Below the pieces are notes generated by a model, which saw only the letters and a list, made by a program, of their open reading frames with translations, was not told where the DNA came from and did no database searches. Shown in pieces: positions 1 to 8,538 of a stretch of 64,000 bases of DNA. Numbering within the stretch: position 1 is the stretch's first letter; every line of letters begins with the position of its first letter. The stretch comes from Arthrobacter sp. Soil782 (lineage in GTDB: Bacteria; Actinomycetota; Actinomycetes; Actinomycetales; Micrococcaceae), in contig NZ_LMSO01000009.1 of the NCBI RefSeq assembly GCF_001428435.1, positions 129,237 to 193,236 of the forward strand. The letters run 5' to 3'. The position numbers and the translations under genes are program-made.

Positions 1-513
1 GACCGGCAGCACATCGGCCAGGTGCCTGATCATCTCAAAGGACGCGGAGCCGGAACCGATGACGACGCCGGCCTGGAAAGCGATGGTGGGAACGCCCGAT
101 GCCAGCAGCACTTCGCCCACGGCCACGCGGGAGCGCATGTGCGTTGAGAGCTTTACGCCCTGCGGGTGGAGGCCGCCGAGGTAAACGATGCGCTTCACGG
201 AAGCCTGCGAGGCAGCCTTGGCGACGGTCGATGCGATCTGCGCTTCCCGCTCCTCGAACCCCCGTCCGGAGCCCATGGAGTGCACGAGGTAATAGAGCGT
301 GGAGACGCCCTCGCTTGCACGGTTCATAGTTTCGGCGTCCTGCAGATCGCCTTCGACCACCTCGACCTGCGCTGCCCACGGTACGTCCAGCAGCTTCTGG
401 GGCGACCGCACAACTACGCGGACCCGCCGGCCGTCTTCGACCAGCCGGGAGACGAGCCGACCTCCGATATATCCAGTGGCGCCCGTTACCAGAACAAGAT
501 CATCATTGCGCAT
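1..513 (-). CDS. NAD(P)H-binding SDR-like protein (C-terminus outside window)
   Basis: The first 171 codons of a Rossmann-fold protein are read from an ATG at 513; the rest lies beyond base 1. The N-terminus has a beta strand followed by VTGATGYIGGR (residues 9-19), the GxxGxxG dinucleotide-binding loop of extended/atypical short-chain dehydrogenases. VVEGDLQD, LYYLVHSM and RIVYLGG follow in the order seen in NAD(P)H-binding (NmrA/YbjT-like) proteins. The substrate cannot be read from the fragment; relatives include quinone reductase-like and sugar-epimerase-like enzymes. No strong Shine-Dalgarno is seen, but this is the only start that begins just before the Rossmann strand. The gene points away from tRNA-Asn on the same strand. 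Confidence 0.85.
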   Translation of the reverse strand, partial: MRNDDLVLVTGATGYIGGRLVSRLVEDGRRVRVVVRSPQKLLDVPWAAQVEVVEGDLQDAETMNRASEGVSTLYYLVHSMGSGRGFEEREAQIASTVAKAASQASVKRIVYLGGLHPQGVKLSTHMRSRVAVGEVLLASGVPTIAFQAGVVIGSGSASFEMIRHLADVLPV

Positions 514-565
514 AGGAGTCAGAATACGCGCCCAGCCTGAGTGGCACCCCGGCGGCTAACGAGAA

Positions 566-601
566 AGGCTCCTGACCGGCGAAAACGCAGGTCAGGAGCC
601 T
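566..601 (-). terminator. Hairpin terminator downstream of tRNA-Asn
   Basis: A perfect 12-bp inverted repeat (566-577 with 590-601, arm aggctcctgacc) encloses a 12-nt loop. On the minus strand it follows the tRNA by a few bases and is followed by TTTCTCG, a short T-rich tail. It most likely ends transcription of the tRNA, possibly with read-through from dnaG. The weak T-tract makes intrinsic termination probable rather than certain. Confidence 0.6.
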
Positions 602-606
602 ATTTG

Positions 607-679
607 CTCCCCCGACTGGACTTGAACCAGTAACCCTTCGATTAACAGTCGAATGCTCTGCCAATTGAGCTACGGGGGA
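607..679 (-). tRNA. tRNA-Asn(GTT)
   Basis: Read on the minus strand, this 73-nt sequence folds as a cloverleaf. The acceptor stem TCCCCCG pairs with CGGGGGA, the discriminator base is G, and the D-arm includes AGCTCAATTGGCAGAGC. The anticodon stem-loop TTCGACTGTTAATCGAA has anticodon GTT, and the T-arm contains GGTTCAAGTCC. CCA is not encoded; the next bases are CAA. It reads AAC/AAU codons. The gene lies 55 bp after the dnaG stop on the same strand. No integrase or repeated att-like 3' end is visible beside it, so there is no sign of island insertion here. Confidence 0.97.
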
Positions 680-734
680 AAGCAGCAGAAACAACTTTAC
701 ATAGGAAGACCGGGTAAGTGAAATTGGCCGGCTG

Positions 735-2699
735 CTAGTCCGAGCGCAGGGCGCGGCGTTCCATTTCGAGCTCCATCAGCTCACGGTTCAACTGCTGGAA
801 GAGGGATGGATCAGCCGCCGGATCGAGCCTCTGCAGTGAGCTCAGCTTCTCTGCCTTCAGCCGGGTGATGCGCAGCTCCGAGAGCCTGCTGAGGATGTCC
901 CGGCAGTACGCGGCCACCCCATCTCCATCCGTCGCGGGCAGCGGCGTCACGGCGAGTTCGCTCACATAACCACGCAGCATGTCGGGAACCTCCTGGCGCA
1001 CCCGTTCCACCCAGTTCGATGCGGAGTCCGCTCTATCCCTCCCTGCAGTTCCGGCAGCACGCACCGCATCATGCAGCGCGGCGTAGGCGGGCACGGAGAA
1101 GCGGGAATCAGAAAAACGGTCCCACTGGTCCTGATCAAGCAATTGCGGATACTGGAGGACCACCTCGAGCGCTTCGCGCTCCATCCGTGCAACAGGATCA
1201 CGCGGATCTGGACGCCGGAACTGCGGCACTTCTTCCACCAATGCAGGGCCGCTGCCCGGTGCCTGGGCGGGCTGGCGGCTCTGCGGGCTCTGTGCACCCT
1301 GTCGACTCTGCGGGTTCTGTGCATCCTGCTGGCCATCCTGTGCCGGTTGGGTTGCCCGCTTTGCGGCGGCCGTGACCGCGCGCGCCACCTGGTCCTCGCC
1401 GACGAATTGCATGCCGAGCCACCGGGACAGTTCCCGGGTGTAGACGGACCTCAGGGACACATCGCGGATGTTGGCCACGATGGGAGCCGCGTGCCGGAGC
1501 GCTTTTGTCTGGCCCTCGCCGGTGGAGAGATCGAACTGGTCAAACGATGCTTTTATGGCGAACTCAAACAGCGGGCGCCGGGTGCTGATGAGGTTTTGAA
1601 CCGCCTGGTCCCCCGCGGTCTGTCGCAGCTCGCAGGGGTCAGCGCCGTCAGCGCCGACCGCCACATAAGTCTGCGCGTTGAACCGCTGATCCTCCTCGAA
1701 GGCGCGCAGCGCCGCTTTCTGCCCGGCGGCGTCGCCATCGAAGGTGAAGATGACCTCTCCGCCGGTGCCGTCGTCGGACAGGAGCCGGCGCGCGATCTTG
1801 ATGTGCTCGGCACCGAAGGCCGTGCCGCAGGTGGCTACGGCGGTGCCTACTCCGGCGAGGTGGCACGCCATGACGTCCGTGTAGCCTTCCACCACGACGA
1901 GCTGGCGGGACTTTGCGATCTCCCGTTTGGCGAGATCGATTCCGTACAGGACCTGCGACTTCTTGTAGAGGGAGGTCTCAGGGGTATTCAAATACTTGGG
2001 CCCCGGGTCATCCTCATACAGCTTGCGTGCGCCGAATCCCACGGTGTCTCCGGTGATGTCCCGAATGGGCCACATCAGCCTGCCCCGGAAGCGGTCGTAG
2101 AGCCGGCCCGAGTTGTTCGACGAAACACTGAACATGCCGGTCAGCTTCAATTCGTCGAGGAGAAACCCGCGGCCCGTCAGGTGGCTGAGCAGCCCGTCCC
2201 ACCCCTGGGGCGCGTAGCCGACGCCGAAGTGTTCAGCGGCGGCCCGGTCGAAGCCGCGCTCCTGCAGGAAAGCGCGGCCGGTCGCCGCCTCTGGTGTCAG
2301 CAGTTGGTCCCGGTAGAACTCCGCAGCAATCTTGTGGGCATCGAGGAGGCGCTGCCGCTTACCGGAATCCTCGCGCCGGGGGCCGGTTCCGCCATCCTCA
2401 TAGCGCAGTTCGAAAGAGATGCGTGCGGCCAGCTTTTCAACCGTCTCCGCGAAGGACGTGTGATCCATCTTCTGCACGAAGGAAATGACATCACCACCTT
2501 CACCGCATCCGAAGCAGTGATAGGAGCCCATGTGCGGACGGACATGGAACGACGGCGAGCGCTCATCGTGGAAGGGGCAGAGACCTTTCCAGGACCCGAC
2601 GCCGGCGGACTTCAGGGTGACGTAACCGTCCACCACTTCCTTGATGTCGGTGCGCTGGCGAACCTCATCGATGTCTTCACGCTTGATGAGTCCGGCCAT
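735..2699 (-). CDS. dnaG: DNA primase
   Basis: This 654-residue protein synthesises RNA primers for replication together with the DnaB helicase. The N-terminal CHC2 zinc-binding domain has C41, H44, C62 and C65. The Toprim catalytic core shows VVVEGYTD (E271) and FDGDAAG (D321, D323). After the core, around residues 440-480, a Q/P-rich linker contains two imperfect 9-residue repeats of the type PQSRQ(G/P)AQ. The C-terminal helicase-binding region follows. Length matches actinobacterial DnaG. The start is the ATG that immediately precedes the conserved IKREDI segment. dgt ends 86 bp upstream on the same strand, an arrangement common in Actinobacteria, so co-transcription is likely. Confidence 0.97.
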   Translation of the reverse strand: MAGLIKREDIDEVRQRTDIKEVVDGYVTLKSAGVGSWKGLCPFHDERSPSFHVRPHMGSYHCFGCGEGGDVISFVQKMDHTSFAETVEKLAARISFELRYEDGGTGPRREDSGKRQRLLDAHKIAAEFYRDQLLTPEAATGRAFLQERGFDRAAAEHFGVGYAPQGWDGLLSHLTGRGFLLDELKLTGMFSVSSNNSGRLYDRFRGRLMWPIRDITGDTVGFGARKLYEDDPGPKYLNTPETSLYKKSQVLYGIDLAKREIAKSRQLVVVEGYTDVMACHLAGVGTAVATCGTAFGAEHIKIARRLLSDDGTGGEVIFTFDGDAAGQKAALRAFEEDQRFNAQTYVAVGADGADPCELRQTAGDQAVQNLISTRRPLFEFAIKASFDQFDLSTGEGQTKALRHAAPIVANIRDVSLRSVYTRELSRWLGMQFVGEDQVARAVTAAAKRATQPAQDGQQDAQNPQSRQGAQSPQSRQPAQAPGSGPALVEEVPQFRRPDPRDPVARMEREALEVVLQYPQLLDQDQWDRFSDSRFSVPAYAALHDAVRAAGTAGRDRADSASNWVERVRQEVPDMLRGYVSELAVTPLPATDGDGVAAYCRDILSRLSELRITRLKAEKLSSLQRLDPAADPSLFQQLNRELMELEMERRALRSD

Positions 2700-2785
2700 A
2701 TTATCCAGTCTAGTGTTCGGTCTCCGGTTCCGCCGTCCGGTAGCCCGGCCCTGTGAATACCGCTATCCGGGCGTGTGCATAACCC

Positions 2786-4081
2786 TCACCAGAGCGCCGG
2801 AACCGGTCCGACAACCCTTTCATGCAGGGCGAGGGCGGAGGCATCCGTCAGGGATGCCACCTGGTCGATCACCACGCGGAGGCGGGCGTCGTCGTCGTCC
2901 GCCTGGCGCCAATCGGAGGCGAACATCGGCTCGAGGTAGCCATCCCCTGCGGCGGCCATCTGTTGCACCAGCGAGGACAGCACCTCACGCTGCCGCTCAT
3001 AGATGGGCTGGCGGTGGACGCTGGTCATGACGTAGGTGGTTGCAAGGCCCTTCATCACCGCGATCTCGGTGACCGTGTCCTCGGGAACCACCATCTCGGC
3101 GGCGTACCGGGTGAGCGGGTCGGTGCCGTAAATGCCCCGTGTGGTCTGCAGTGCACTCAGGCAGAAACGACCGATCAGCTGGCTGGTCATGTTCTTCAGC
3201 GCCGCCATGGCCTTGCGGCTGCCGTCCGCCTCGCGAACCCAGACATCCGTTGCTTCCAGCCGTGCGAGCGCAGCGTCGACGGCGGCCGGATCGGAGTGCG
3301 GCAGGTACCACTGCTGGGTGTACCCGACAACGCGGGCGCGGTGGTCGGGGTTGTCCATCCACTTGAGCTGGAAGTGACCGGCCACGATGGCGTCTTCGAC
3401 GTCATGGACCGAGTAGGAGATGTCATCGGCCAGGTCCATGACCTGCGCCTCAAGGCAGGACCGGCCGGCCGGTGCCCCCTGCCGCAGCCAGGTGAAGACG
3501 GGCAGATCGTCCTCATAGGCGCCGAACTTCGAGGTGCGGTGTCCGTGGATCACCGGCGCGTCCACAGCAGTCCACGGGTACTTGCATGCGGCATCGAGGC
3601 TGGCCCGGGTGAGGTTGAGCCCCGCCGGTTCACCGTCGGCACGGATGACTTTCGGCTCAAGCCGGGTCAGGAGCCGAAGTGTCTGTGCGTTGCCCTCGAA
3701 CCCGCCGATGGAGTGCGCCAGGTCATTCAACGTGGCCTCGCCGTTGTGCCCGAACGGAGGATGTCCAAGATCGTGGGAAAGGCAGGCGGCGTCGACGATG
3801 TCCGGGTCGCAGCCAAGGGATCGTCCCAGCTCCCGCCCGACCTGCGCCACCTCGAGGCTGTGCGTCAACCGGGTCCGCACGAAGTCGTCAGTGTCGGGGG
3901 CGACCACCTGCGTCTTTGCGCCGAGCCGCCTCAGCGCCGAGGAGTGCAGTACGCGTGCGCGGTCACGCTCAAAGTGCGTACGATGCAGGCTCTTGGGCGC
4001 TTCATCGACCCAGCGCTGCATGTCCGCATCCGTGTAGCCCGGAGTAATCGGCGCTGCATTGCCGACGGGGGAATTCTGCAT
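2786..4081 (-). CDS. dgt: Deoxyguanosinetriphosphate triphosphohydrolase-like protein
   Basis: This 431-residue HD-domain dNTP triphosphohydrolase splits dNTPs into deoxynucleosides and triphosphate, influencing nucleotide pools. Metal-binding residues are visible as H74 (TRLTHSLEV) and H103-D104 (LSHDLGHPPFGHNGE), followed by the typical GGFEGNAQTLR segment. The reading frame stays open upstream into dusB. The ATG at 4081 was chosen because it lies 13 bp after the dusB stop and gives the family's normal N-terminus (PGYTDADMQRW). A GTG at 4102 would overlap dusB. The order dusB-dgt-dnaG on one strand suggests an operon. Confidence 0.93.
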   Translation of the reverse strand: MQNSPVGNAAPITPGYTDADMQRWVDEAPKSLHRTHFERDRARVLHSSALRRLGAKTQVVAPDTDDFVRTRLTHSLEVAQVGRELGRSLGCDPDIVDAACLSHDLGHPPFGHNGEATLNDLAHSIGGFEGNAQTLRLLTRLEPKVIRADGEPAGLNLTRASLDAACKYPWTAVDAPVIHGHRTSKFGAYEDDLPVFTWLRQGAPAGRSCLEAQVMDLADDISYSVHDVEDAIVAGHFQLKWMDNPDHRARVVGYTQQWYLPHSDPAAVDAALARLEATDVWVREADGSRKAMAALKNMTSQLIGRFCLSALQTTRGIYGTDPLTRYAAEMVVPEDTVTEIAVMKGLATTYVMTSVHRQPIYERQREVLSSLVQQMAAAGDGYLEPMFASDWRQADDDDARLRVVIDQVASLTDASALALHERVVGPVPALW

Positions 4082-4094
4082 GTGCTCAGCCGCC

Positions 4095-5273
4095 CTATCC
4101 ACCCGATATGTCGACTTCCGCCGCGGCGATGTCCGCCTGCTGTTCAGGATTGAGCCGGCGGGCCTCGAGCCACTTGTCCGGCAGCGACGTGCGCTTGGGT
4201 GATCCCGCACGCCCGCGCGGTCCTTCGGCGTCAGTGCGGGGATACGGAGACGTGCGGTCCAGTTGATCGAGCAGACCGCGCAGAACCTCGAGCGTGGGTA
4301 CGGCGGCGAGCGCTGCACGCAACTCTCCGCCCACCACGTAGCCCTTGAAGTACCAGGCCATGTGCTTGCGGATGTCGCGCAGCGCCATCATCTCGTTGCC
4401 GAAGGTGTCCACCAGCAGCTCCGCGTGCCGGTACACCGTGTCCGCCACCTGCCCGAGCCCGGGCTGGTGCCGCTCATCCCTGCCCTCGAAGGCGTTCATG
4501 AGGTCACCGAACAGCCACGGCCTACCCTGGCAGCCGCGGCCTACCACGACGCCGTCAACACCGGTCTGCTGAACCATGCGGATTGCGTCTTCCGCACTCC
4601 AGATATCACCGTTTCCCAGTACCGGAACATCCGGCAGGGCCTCACGCAGCTCGGCGATGGCGTTCCAGTCGGCTTTGCCGGAGTAGAACTGGGAGGCAGT
4701 GCGGCCATGCAGCGCAACGGCGGCCACGCCGGCATCGCGCGCGATCTTGCCTGCCTCACGGAAAGTCAGGTGATCCTCGTCGATGCCTTTGCGCATCTTG
4801 ATGGTCAACGGGATGTTCCCCCGCGAAGCTTCCCGGACGGCAGTCTGCACGATGCCGGTGAAGAGGTCGAGCTTCCACGGAAGCGCCGCTCCGCCGCCCT
4901 TCCGGGTGACCTTCGGGACCGGGCAGCCGAAGTTCAGGTCAATGTGGTCCGCGCGGTCTTCCTCCACGAGGATGCGGACGGCGGCTCCGACGGTCTTGGG
5001 ATCCACGCCGTACAGCTGGACGGAGCGCACCAATTCATCCTCGTCATGGGAGATGATGCGCAGGGACTCCGGATTGCGTTCGACGAGGGCGCGGGACGTC
5101 ACCATTTCGGAGACGTACAGGCCGCCGCCGTACTCGCGGCACAGCCGGCGGAACGCTGTATTGGTGATGCCGGCCATCGGAGCGAGAACCACGGGGGTAT
5201 CGACGGTTATCCCGCCCAGGCGCAGCGGCGGCAGGTCGAGCCGCGTGGAGGTAGTAATCGGTGCAATGCTCAC
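4095..5273 (-). CDS. dusB: tRNA-dihydrouridine synthase
   Basis: This FMN-dependent TIM-barrel enzyme reduces specific uridines in tRNA D-loops using NADPH. The 392-residue product begins at a GTG (5273) just before APITTSTRL. It carries PMAGITNTAFR near residues 32-42, the catalytic cysteine in LNFGCPVPKVTRKGG (C117), and the HGRTASQFYSG and GNGDIWS segments of the flavin-binding barrel. The C-terminal helical tRNA-binding domain is present and length is normal. The yibE/F-like gene ends 37 bp upstream and dgt begins 13 bp downstream, so these are probably co-transcribed. The symbol follows the usual name for the bacterial class with this GCPVPKV motif. Confidence 0.93.
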   Translation of the reverse strand: MSIAPITTSTRLDLPPLRLGGITVDTPVVLAPMAGITNTAFRRLCREYGGGLYVSEMVTSRALVERNPESLRIISHDEDELVRSVQLYGVDPKTVGAAVRILVEEDRADHIDLNFGCPVPKVTRKGGGAALPWKLDLFTGIVQTAVREASRGNIPLTIKMRKGIDEDHLTFREAGKIARDAGVAAVALHGRTASQFYSGKADWNAIAELREALPDVPVLGNGDIWSAEDAIRMVQQTGVDGVVVGRGCQGRPWLFGDLMNAFEGRDERHQPGLGQVADTVYRHAELLVDTFGNEMMALRDIRKHMAWYFKGYVVGGELRAALAAVPTLEVLRGLLDQLDRTSPYPRTDAEGPRGRAGSPKRTSLPDKWLEARRLNPEQQADIAAAEVDISGG

Positions 5274-5310
5274 CCAACCATTGTCGCAAGACAGGGCAAA
5301 TCGAGGGGCG

Positions 5311-6714
5311 TCAGCCCTGCCTCTGCTCGCGCAGCGCCCTGCGGCTCGGCAGCGCGCCCGCCGCCACCTGCCCGCTGTGTGCGCCCTCAGCCGGCTGCCC
5401 AGGCGCCTCCTCGGCGGCGAGTGCTGCAGGAGTGGGTGCGCCGTCGTGCTGGTTCCCGGAGCCGACCGGACCGGATCCACGGCCGACCGCCTTGACCACC
5501 AGGACGGCAACCAGCGTGGTAACCGGGATGGCAAGAACCAGGCCTATTGATCCGACCAGGGTACGAACCACCTCCTCAACGAGTTCACCGCTGGTCAGGG
5601 CCGTCATTAGGGAACTGTCCTGTAGCGACACGAGGATCAGCAGTGGAAGGGCCGCGCCCGCGTAGGCAAAGGCAATCGTGTAGACCGTCGAGGCGATGTG
5701 GTCGCGCCCGATTCGCATGGCCCCTGCAAACAGCCGCCGTGTGGACGTTCCTGGTGCCAGTTCGTAAAGCTCCCAGACCGCCGAGGACTGCGTAATGGTC
5801 ACATCGTTGAGCACACCGAGCCCGGAAATGATCAGTCCGCAGAGGATGATTCCCGAGAGCGAGACCTCCGGCGCTGCATTGATCAGTGCACTTGCGCTGT
5901 CATTGCCCACGCCGGTGAGGTTCGCGGTGTCTGTCGCCCAGGCTGCCAGCAGCGCGGTGATGGCGAGTCCGAAGATCGTGCCGAGCAGTGCCGTCGAGGT
6001 TCGCGCCGAGAAGCCGTGCGCAAAGTAGAGGACCCCGAACATAATGACAACCGAACCCACCAGCCCCAGCAGCAAGGGAGGTTTGCCCTCGATCAGCCCG
6101 GGCAGCATGAACTGTGCCAGGACGAAGAGCGCGCCCACCAGTCCGATGATCGCCCGCAGTCCGCGCCACCGGGCAACAGAAACAACGACGACGGCGTACA
6201 GCACCGCGAGCGCTGCCACAGGGAGCGTGCGCACGAAGTCCACAAAAATGTAGGGCGTGCCTGCGCCGCTGATGACACCGTCGAGATTGAGGTAGCGGAT
6301 TGAATCGCCCGGTTCCACCTGACCGGAACGTGCGATTTCCGGGTTGAGTTCCACCGGAACGGCTGAGCCGCCGGAGTCGGGCTCTGTGTACGCGACCAGG
6401 CACTGCTGCGCCTCGCCGCCGGCGTCGACGGTTGGTTGGGAGGAGGGGCAGTCCTCCGAAACCACGCGCTGCACCGTACCCACATCCATTGAGGTGCCGG
6501 GCGCGGTGGCGAGCGGATCGGCAACGGTGATGCCGGACCGGTCGGCGCCCGGCCACAGCATCATCATTGCGACGAGTGTGATGACGCCGAGCGGAACGAG
6601 GATCGCCGCGAGGAGAAAATTCGCCCGCCGGCGCGTTATTGACAGGGCAGCGATCTGCTCCGGGTTGGGTGGAGGAGCGGCCCCGTCCGAAGGATGGATA
6701 TGGCTGTGGCCCAC
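5311..6714 (-). CDS. YibE/F family membrane protein
   Basis: This 467-residue integral membrane protein belongs to the YibE/F-like family, whose biochemical role is poorly known. The N-terminus (MGHSHIHPSDG) is histidine-rich, followed by a first membrane span at about residues 33-54. An extracytoplasmic stretch of about 130 residues follows, with two cysteines (in EDCPSS and QQCLV) that could form a disulfide. At least seven further hydrophobic helices include the family's LSGIILCGLIISGLGVLNDV region. The last 50 residues are a charged A/G/P-rich cytoplasmic tail. It begins the series leading into dusB, dgt and dnaG. No promoter motif was convincing in the 150 bp shared with the divergent hydrolase gene. 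Confidence 0.85.
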   Translation of the reverse strand: MGHSHIHPSDGAAPPPNPEQIAALSITRRRANFLLAAILVPLGVITLVAMMMLWPGADRSGITVADPLATAPGTSMDVGTVQRVVSEDCPSSQPTVDAGGEAQQCLVAYTEPDSGGSAVPVELNPEIARSGQVEPGDSIRYLNLDGVISGAGTPYIFVDFVRTLPVAALAVLYAVVVVSVARWRGLRAIIGLVGALFVLAQFMLPGLIEGKPPLLLGLVGSVVIMFGVLYFAHGFSARTSTALLGTIFGLAITALLAAWATDTANLTGVGNDSASALINAAPEVSLSGIILCGLIISGLGVLNDVTITQSSAVWELYELAPGTSTRRLFAGAMRIGRDHIASTVYTIAFAYAGAALPLLILVSLQDSSLMTALTSGELVEEVVRTLVGSIGLVLAIPVTTLVAVLVVKAVGRGSGPVGSGNQHDGAPTPAALAAEEAPGQPAEGAHSGQVAAGALPSRRALREQRQG

Positions 6715-6866
6715 TCATCGTTCCTTGCTGTCGGTGTACTACTGGCAGGATGGAAACCGGTCTGCCTGATGCGGAGTCCCCCGAGGATTCTACGCAGGAT
6801 GGCGGTCGGGATCAGGGATGCAGCGAACGGCTCGTGTGGATCCGGATTGGAAGTGGGTTGAGGTGC

Positions 6867-7622
6867 ATGGCGAAGGAACGGTTCAGCGAAGCCGAAGAGC
6901 ATGCGGCCGGTTCGATGGCGCATGCGCCGGAAGTGACGATCCGCCCGGCGGAGGGCGCCGTCCGCGGCGTTGTGCTGGTACTGCACGGTGGACGCTCGAA
7001 CAGCTTCGAGCCGGTGCGGTCCCGGCATCTGAGCCCGGCGCGGATGATTCCGTTTGCCCGCCTGCTTTCTTCCTGGGGATCCCCGGCCGGCCTTGAGACC
7101 TGGAGCTTGCGGAACAGCGTGCGCGGCTGGAACGGCGAGCACATGTCTGCGCTGCACGACGCGCGCTGGGCGCTGCAGCGGATCCGTGAGCGCCACCCAG
7201 GCAAACCCGTTTACCTCCTGGGCCACTCGATGGGCGGCCTGACGGCCCTGTGCGCGGCGGATGATCCGCAGGTCCGCGCCGTCGTAGCGCTGGCACCATG
7301 GCTTGACAGCACAACGCCGCTGCAGCAGGTATCCGGACGGAGAGTGCTCATCGTCCATGGGGACGCGGACCGCTGGACCTCGCCGCGGCAGTCGCTGAGA
7401 TACGCGCAGAGAATTCAGCACATTGCCGACGACGTCCGGTACGTCACGCTGACCGGTGCCGGACATTTCATGTTCACGAAACTTCCCGTATGGCACGAGC
7501 TCAGTGTCTCTTACCTGCTGAAAAGTTTCTCCGACGACACCGGCGCACCTGTGGACGCGAAGTACCTCCGACGTGCTGCCGGAGTGCTTGCAACACCCTC
7601 ACCGCTGGGCATAATGCAGTGA
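6867..7622 (+). CDS. Alpha/beta-fold hydrolase
   Basis: This 251-residue alpha/beta hydrolase has the complete triad: nucleophile S121 in LLGHSMGG, acid in HGDADRW (D166 or D168) and H200 in GAGHFMF. The oxyanion-side segment VLVLHGGRSNS starts at residue 37. Such enzymes hydrolyse ester or related bonds; the substrate is unknown. The ATG at 6867 was chosen because GAGG lies 6 nt upstream and the protein then starts just before the first strand. An in-frame ATG at 6750 would add 39 residues of low-complexity sequence without a well-spaced ribosome binding site. The acyltransferase gene follows 44 bp later on the same strand, so a role in lipid metabolism is possible but not shown. Confidence 0.85.
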   Translation: MAKERFSEAEEHAAGSMAHAPEVTIRPAEGAVRGVVLVLHGGRSNSFEPVRSRHLSPARMIPFARLLSSWGSPAGLETWSLRNSVRGWNGEHMSALHDARWALQRIRERHPGKPVYLLGHSMGGLTALCAADDPQVRAVVALAPWLDSTTPLQQVSGRRVLIVHGDADRWTSPRQSLRYAQRIQHIADDVRYVTLTGAGHFMFTKLPVWHELSVSYLLKSFSDDTGAPVDAKYLRRAAGVLATPSPLGIMQ

Positions 7623-7666
7623 ACCCGTCGTCCCTTTCACTTCGTTCGAGGCAGGGTGCCTGAGCG

Positions 7667-8482
7667 ATGGCCTGGGTTCCGAGGCAGAGCGTCCGGTTCT
7701 ACCGCGTGCTGGTGCACATCGGCCTGCTGCTGCGGTGGATCTTTCGGATGCGCGTTCTGGTCAGCGGCGAATCACATCTGCCTTCCGCGCACGCAGGCAC
7801 GGGGGTGTCACGAACGCCTGTGCCCGGAGAGGGAGCGGTGTTCGCTATCACCCACTTCGGTTACCTCGACTTTGCGTTTGCCGAGCTTGTGCTGTGGAAG
7901 CACACCCGCGCGCAGTTGAAGTTCCTGATTACCAAGGCTGCGGCGTCGCACTGGTTCGCAGGGCCGGCCATCTCCGCCTGCGGGCATGTAATCGTCGACC
8001 GCAGCGCAGGCGCGTCGGCATACGAGGGTGCGCTCGAAAAACTTCGTGCCGGCGAGTACATCGCCATCCTTCCCGAAGCCGGTGTGAGCCGTAGCTTCAC
8101 GGTGCGCGAGCTCAAGACGGGCGCGGTACGCCTTGCCGCCGAAGCCGATGTGCCGCTCATTCCCGTGTCGGTCTGGGGAGCTCACCGGCTGATGACCCGG
8201 GGCCACGGATTCTCACTCCGCCGCGCCTGGCGTGCACCGATCCGCGTTCACATCAGCGAACCGATCAGGCATACCCGGGACGCAAACATAGCCCTCGAAA
8301 CGCAGCAGTTGCGGGCGGCGCTGCAGGACGGCATTGACCGCGGGATCGCCGACTTTCCGCTCGTGCCGCCGCCGGGCGCTTGGTGGCAGCCCGCCCATCT
8401 CGGTGGAGGTGCACTGACCGAGGCCGAGCGCGCTGCAGCGGATGCGCGGGACGCCGCGGCCGGTCGCTACCGCCGCGGGTGA
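7667..8482 (+). CDS. 1-acyl-sn-glycerol-3-phosphate acyltransferase family (PlsC-like)
   Basis: This 271-residue membrane-associated acyltransferase is expected to transfer a fatty acyl chain to a lysophosphatidate-type acceptor. The catalytic HX4D motif is H63-FGYL-D68. The phosphate-binding motif appears as PEAGVSRSF (from P136), a variant of the usual PEGTRS. Residues 10-32 form a hydrophobic membrane-anchoring helix, and the C-terminus is charged and alanine-rich. Length is normal. The gene follows the alpha/beta hydrolase and converges on the GNAT gene at 8539. The exact acyl acceptor cannot be deduced. Confidence 0.88.
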   Translation: MAWVPRQSVRFYRVLVHIGLLLRWIFRMRVLVSGESHLPSAHAGTGVSRTPVPGEGAVFAITHFGYLDFAFAELVLWKHTRAQLKFLITKAAASHWFAGPAISACGHVIVDRSAGASAYEGALEKLRAGEYIAILPEAGVSRSFTVRELKTGAVRLAAEADVPLIPVSVWGAHRLMTRGHGFSLRRAWRAPIRVHISEPIRHTRDANIALETQQLRAALQDGIDRGIADFPLVPPPGAWWQPAHLGGGALTEAERAAADARDAAAGRYRRG

Positions 8483-8538
8483 CCCTGGCGAGCGTGACCC
8501 GGCCGCGCTCGGCCTGAGCCGGATGGCCTGCGATTTGG

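Noticed and set aside
607..679. Genomic island attachment at tRNA-Asn
   Set aside because: No integrase, no repeated tRNA 3' end and only housekeeping genes follow.
1071..2756. A 561-codon open frame on the plus strand opposite dnaG
   Set aside because: It mirrors the codon structure of dnaG, as expected in high-GC DNA, and shows no known domain. dnaG itself is certain.
2822..4153. A 443-codon open frame opposite dgt
   Set aside because: It is a shadow of a conserved HD-domain gene, with no recognisable protein features and no ribosome binding site.
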